A stretch of 64,000 nt of DNA from Acipenser ruthenus (Eukaryota; Chordata; Actinopteri; Acipenseriformes; Acipenseridae): assembly GCF_902713425.1 (NCBI RefSeq), contig NC_081245.1, forward strand, positions 3,771,108 through 3,835,107. Direction: 5' to 3'. Within the stretch, counting starts at the first letter, position 1. Every line of letters begins with the position of its first letter. Of this stretch, positions 58,915 through 64,000 are shown piece by piece. The translations under genes were made by a program, and so were the position numbers. The notes under the pieces are model-generated. The model saw only the letters and a program-made list of their open reading frames with translations, did not search any database and had not been told where the DNA came from.

Positions 58915-61620
58915 ATGGACGTCAGCGTCTCCGTGTCGTTCTTTCAAGACGAGCTCGCCTCTACCATCGAGCACGCAGTGAAAGCGGCTGTAGACACCGT
59001 CTTGTGCCAAATCACAAAAGTTGTCGGCGGCAAATTCACTGAATTCCGAATGGAAATGGCTGGAAAGGAGAAAGAGAATGAAAGTCTGAAGCTGAGATTG
59101 GAAATATCAGAGAGCGAGTTGAAAGCGGTGCGGGAATGCATGAACGCTGCAGATGCAGACATTAAACAACCTCTCAGAAACATGAACCCCGACTGCAATG
59201 AACAAGACTTTCAGAGGAACGAGAACCAGGGATTATTCATCAGAGTTCAAGGTGAGATTAATAATGTTATGGTTCTTGTATGCCTTCCAGTCATTAAAAA
59301 ATACAATTAAATACAGCACTACTGTAATGATTGTGTTTCCTTGAAGAAGGCTCCGTTCACAATGTTGCATATATAATATCCATGATGTGTTATTTCATAC
59401 AGTTATAAACTCCACAGAATTACATGATTGTATTTATTTGTACAGTGAGAGTTAAAAGCATGTATAATTTTGTTTCACGCAGATTCTGGAGAGAGACGTG
59501 CTTTCAGTGAAGCAGAGGAGGGGCCAGTGATAGAAGCTGTTTACACAAAAGAGGAAATCTGTGATCAGGAGTGGTGTGGAAGAATAATGGAGATTACAGA
59601 CCTGACAACTGTAGAAAGTAAAGAGATCCCTGAACTTGAACCTGTCCACATTAAAGAGGAGGCTGTAGAGCTGGAGTGTGATCACATCACACAGGAGGTT
59701 AGTAAAGAAAATAAAGTCAATACACTGGAGGAGAATATAGTTAAGATGGAATCTAGCTGCTGTGAGGATTGTCCTCCTGAACAGATCTGCATGAAACCCA
59801 ATCAGCCTGTCTCTGAACACACTGGTTCTAGTGTTGGAGAAGAGGGCACTGTGCTGGGGTCCATTCAGAGGAAACATCACCCCCCTCAGGAAAGAGCTGC
59901 AGATGGAAAGGAGGAAGGAGCGATGCCGTCCACGAGCAGCACAGCCTGTGAGTAGAATGTCAAAAATACAGTTTATATAAGAATTGCAATTGTTTTGTGA
60001 AGGATTAAGAGTTTATCATCTTTCTTGCTTTTCAATGTTCTAATTGTTAACAGTGATGGCTGTGAGGTGAAGCCTTGCAGGAAAGTGGCTGTGATTCAAT
60101 GCTGTGCAGTAACCTTGGCTTCTGTTTCCTGCGCTTCTAAAGCAGATCTAGGAAGACGCACCTCCACTCCAGCACCCCAGAGCAAAATCTCTTCTGATGG
60201 GAATCTGCAGCGTAAGCAGAAACACAGAGAGTCGACACCCCACGATGAATATGTGAAGAAACTGAGAACTGACTCTGTTCAGAATCTTTCTGCACAAGAT
60301 AGCCGACCACTTCCTGTGGGATTTACAGCGACTCCACACCAGCGTATTCACACAGGAGACAAACCCAATCACTGTATAGAGTGTGGGAAGACATTCAGAT
60401 TTGCAACTGGATTAAAACTACACCAGCAAACTCACACAGGAGAGAAACCATACGAGTGTCCTGACTGTGGGAGGAGTTTTAATCAGAAATGTAACCTCCA
60501 AACACACCAGCGAATTCACACAGGAGAGAAACCGTTTCACTGTGCAGATTGTGGGAGGCATTTTAATCAGAAAGTTTCTCTTCAAAAACACCAGCTAACT
60601 CACAGTACAGATAAACCATTTCACTGTGCTGATTGTGGGAAGACATTCAGACTTACAACTGGATTAAAACTACACCAACGTATTCACACAGGAGATAAAA
60701 CATACAAGTGTCCTGACTGTGGGAAGAGTTTTATTGAGAAAAGTAACGTTCAAGCACACCAGCTAACTCACAGTACAGATAAACCGTTTCACTGTGCTGA
60801 TTGTGGGAAGAGTTTTAATCAGAAATGTAACCTTCAAACACACCAGCGAATTCACAAGGGAGAGAAACCGTTTCAATGTGCTGATTGTGGGAAGAGTTTT
60901 AATCAGAAATGTCACCTTCAAAAACACCAGCAAACTCACACAGGAGAGAAACCGTATGAGTGTCCTGACTGTGGGAGGCGTTTTAATAATAAAGGTAACC
61001 TTCAAACACACCAGCGAACTCACACAGGAGAGAAACCGTATGAGTGTCCTGACTGTGGGAGGCGTTTTATTCAGAAATCTAACCTTCAATCACACCAGCT
61101 AACTCACAGTACAGATAAACCATTTCACTGTGATGATTGTGGGAAAGGTTTTAATTGTATAACTTTACTTGAAGCACACCAGCGAATTCACAAGGGAGAG
61201 AAACCGTTTCACTGTGCTGATTGTGGGAAGAGTTTTAATCAGAAATATAACCTTCAAACACACCAGCGAATTCACAAGGGAGAGAAACCATTTCAATGTG
61301 CTGATTGTGGGAAGAGTTTTAATCAGAAATATTACCTTCAATCACACCAGCGAATTCACACAGGAGAGAAACCGTATGAGTGTCCTGACTGTAGGAGGCG
61401 TTTTACTCACAAATCTAACCTTCAATCACACCAGCTAACTCACAGTACAGATAAACCGTTTCACTGTGCTGATTGTGGGAAAGGTTTTAATCGTAAAACT
61501 TTACTTGAAGCACACCAGCGAATTCACAAGGGAGAGAATCTGTTTCACTGTGCTGATTGTGGGAGGCGTTTTAATCAGAAATGTGACCTCCAAACACACC
61601 AGCTAACTCACACAGAATAG
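58915..61620 (+). CDS. Gene 9: 15-finger C2H2 protein, 3 exons
   Basis: About 758 aa. Coding exons: 58915-59251, 59483-59947, 60146-61620. An in-frame deletion fuses TATPH of the linker to QRIHTGDKP, removing the [10 protein letters not shown] segment and nearly all of the first finger found in the other eight genes; short CCACA/CACC repeats at the joint may have guided it. Fifteen fingers remain; finger 13 reads CPDCRRRF but keeps its zinc ligands. Fingers 4-9 match fingers 6-11 of gene 6. It stops in the final linker (HTE then TAG) and runs into transposase-like DNA. The compact 231-nt intron 1 lacks the insertions of genes 5-8. Confidence 0.83.
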
Positions 61621-61625
61621 AAACC

Positions 61626-63703
61626 GACAGCTTTGAAAATCCATTTACAAACATTAATACTGAAGCTAAATGGAAGAGACATTTCAGTGAAAAACGAGGT
61701 GTAGTGTAGCCTGTTGAGGTCCCTCTAGGAGTAAGATTTGACAGCAGAAGAAACCGGGATACAGGCACACATGATCACGATCCTGTAACTGACAAGTGTA
61801 TTTATATTCCATTGTTAGAAACTTTAAAGTTTATATTTTGGAGTCCAGACATTTGTAATCCTATTGTACAACCCTGTGAACAAAACACGGTTTATAAAGA
61901 TTTCTGGTGACGGCAGCTGCTATAGAAATCATCCACTTTTCTCTCGGCATAGAAATGCATTTCAAATACAACTTTACTAGGATGACTTTGAAACTGCAAA
62001 CCCATTAGGATCCAAGCAAGGGATACATCAAATTGGAAGCTTATATTTTATTCTTAGAAATCTTTCACCAAAGGTAAATTCAGCACTAATGAATATTCAC
62101 CTTGTTTCACTGTTCCACACACAAGATATTAAAAAGTATGGATTTAATGCTATACTACAACTTCACATTGATGATTAAAACATTCTTGAAAGTACTGGAA
62201 TTAAAGTTCCTTTTTCTGAAGAACCAATTGATGGTACAGTTGCTCAGTTCACAGGAGTTACCTTAGGGGTGCACACACTTCTGGGGTTCAGGGAATCTTT
62301 CAGTTCAGTTTTTTTTCTGTAGACTCTGCTTGATTGATAAGAATGCGTCTCAGTCAGTATTCAGCGATGATGATTCTAACATCATATTACGTGACAGTGT
62401 TTTGCATGAACAGCATTGCAATGATCTGCTAGCAGACCCTACATGACCCTCCTCCTTTGGAATGAAGCGATATTGTTTGCTGAATGACTTACAGTTTCTT
62501 TCTCATTTCTGATCATTTTGCTTTTGATATTATGCGCGATGTCCTCGAAGGCGTCCCCCAGTATGAAATGAAGTTGCTTTTTGGCTCTCTCTCTGACAGT
62601 GTCATCTCCAAGCATGACATCATTGATAGAATTCACTCTTAGAATTATGGTTTGTTGGGGAGAATGAATCGTCCAAGGATCAATCTAGAGCAGTCTGGCA
62701 ATGGGATAGAGCTCAACGCTATGCGGGCAGCAGTGTGGAGTAGTGGTTAGGGCTCTGGACTCTTGACCGGAGGGTTGTGGGTTCAATCCCAGGTGGGGGA
62801 CACTGCTGTTGTACCCTTGAGCAAGGTACTTTACCTAGATTGCTCCAGTAAAAACCCAACTATATAAATGGGTAATTGTATGTAAAATAATGTGATATCT
62901 GTATAATGTGAAATAATGTATAATGTGATATCTTGTAACAATTGTAAGTCACCCTGGATAAGGGCGTCTGCTAAGAAATAAATAATAATAATTGCAGAAC
63001 ATCATAAGCTTTTCAGAGAGCTATACCCACAATGCATTTCGATTCCAAAGCACCATTTCATGATTCATTATCCCAGATGCATCAGAGAAATAGATCCATT
63101 ATTGCATTTCTGGGCAATGAGATTTGAGGCAAAGCACAAGTTTATTAAAAACAGTGTCAAGAATTTCAAAACTATTACCAAATCACTGGCCCAAAAACAC
63201 CAAATAGCTACAGCATGCCACTGGGAGTCTTTATCAATAAAGACTATTGAATGTGGACCTCTTAAAACACAAGCTTTAAATGATTTTCCTGACTGTGAAA
63301 TTATAGCGGAAAAACTGCAAGGTGGTTTGGATTGTGACATTAATATTACTTCTAGGATTAGATACTCAGGAACTGAATATCGGACCGGCCGTCTGATTTG
63401 TATAAAAATAGAAGACAAAATGCCTGTATTTAGTAAAATAACTGGAATTGTTCGAGAAGCTGAACAATATCTTTTAGTGGCATCTGAATTTGAAACAGTT
63501 TGTTTTGTAGAACATCTTCATTCATTTCATGCGAGAGGAACTCGGAAAAACGTTCCATTTGATCTTCAGACTTCATAGGGCTTTGAAGAACCTGATTTGC
63601 ATGCGGTTCCAGTGAGTTATTTAATGTACATGCCAACCACAACATTGTATTTTGATTTTAAGTTCTATAGTTTTGGAATTGAAATAAGTATCGTGGCACT
63701 TTG
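61626..63703 (+). mobile_element. Transposase-like gene remnant downstream of gene 9
   Basis: Same order as in unit 8 from FENPFTN onward, with the shared SINE at 62725-62991 and a long C-terminal frame at 63060-63578 (MIHYPRCIREIDPLLHFW, MRFEAKHKFIKN). A deletion next to the SINE removes the stretch corresponding to 53473-53630 of unit 8. Interrupted by stops. Confidence 0.6.
62725..62991 (+). mobile_element. tRNA-derived SINE, unit 9
   Basis: Full SINE at the shared site, with a partly duplicated ATAATGTGATATC stretch before the tail. Confidence 0.85.
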
Positions 63704-64000
63704 AGGGCTGGTTATGCAATGGGAATTTCTATAAATATGGAGATATAAGGGAAGATGTAAATATCACTCCTTCCACAGAAGGTGCAGGTTTGTCACTGCT
63801 TCCATTGAATTGAGGAGATTTAGAAATTGCAGCCAAATGTGTGTTCACAAAGAATGTCCAAAATATGAGATCGAAAGGCAACCAAACCACTCACCGTGGA
63901 CACAAACTTTTGGCTGTGATGTCAAAATCTCCCGAGTTAAAGTGAAGCAGTAACACAATGTCATGTTCTGGAGTTAAATGCATTTGTGTAAATTATTGAT
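63704..64000 (+). repeat. Common downstream block, unit 9 (cut by window end)
   Basis: The first 300 bp of the block. Its presence predicts a further gene or Ginger-like copy to the right of the window. Confidence 0.7.

Overview
This is a vertebrate window with spliced genes, tRNA-derived SINEs, LINE fragments and several kinds of DNA transposon remnant. The main SINE has an L2-type 3' tail (GTCGCCCTGGATAAGGGCG) and the LINE 3' tail contains AACATAAGAAAGTTTCC. Both are of a kind I associate with non-teleost ray-finned fishes such as sturgeon or paddlefish. That assignment comes from memory of repeat families and is moderate at best.

The window is a cluster of nine closely related C2H2 zinc-finger genes. 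Genes 1-6 lie on the minus strand (6766-4663, 11697-9377, 16661-14315, 21465-19299, 29843-25107, 39134-34906). Genes 7-9 lie on the plus strand (41975-44806, 46716-51410, 58915-61620). Genes 6 and 7 are head to head across a 2.8 kb spacer. Each gene has three coding exons. Exon 1 (337 nt) encodes a fish-type N-terminal helical/coiled-coil module. Exon 2 (about 465 nt) encodes an acidic region with SUMO-consensus motifs. Exon 3 encodes a basic linker and 7-17 fingers. Both introns are phase 1, and this phase places the exon 3 acceptor about 120 nt inside the longest open frame. No KRAB, SCAN or BTB domain is seen. Genes 1-4 repeat at 4.8-5.0 kb; the others are spread by insertions.

The DNA between genes is also repeated. 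A typical unit runs: promoter (CRE, CCAAT, ETS-like), three exons, a 3' UTR with AATAAA, a short antisense LINE fragment, remnants of a transposase-like gene (probably CACTA/EnSpm-like), then a block of about 1.2-1.4 kb leading to the next promoter. A 3.1 kb Ginger-like DNA transposon occurs three times (1-2081, 30125-33238, 55538-58633). Where its flanks survive they carry the same 4-bp target duplication, so one insertion was copied with its surroundings. Gene 6 intron 1 holds a 41-bp minisatellite of about 35 units.

Four genes (5, 6, 7, 9) stop at a nonsense codon in the finger linker and run straight into transposase-like sequence. Genes 1 and 4 carry the same TAG internally with relic fingers beyond it. 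Gene 2 has a frameshift near its end. Gene 8 keeps the ancestral 3' end. Different segments group the genes differently, which suggests repeated unequal exchange, inversion and gene conversion. The products are probably nuclear DNA-binding regulators. A role in silencing transposons, as for tetrapod KRAB zinc-finger clusters, is an attractive but unproven idea.
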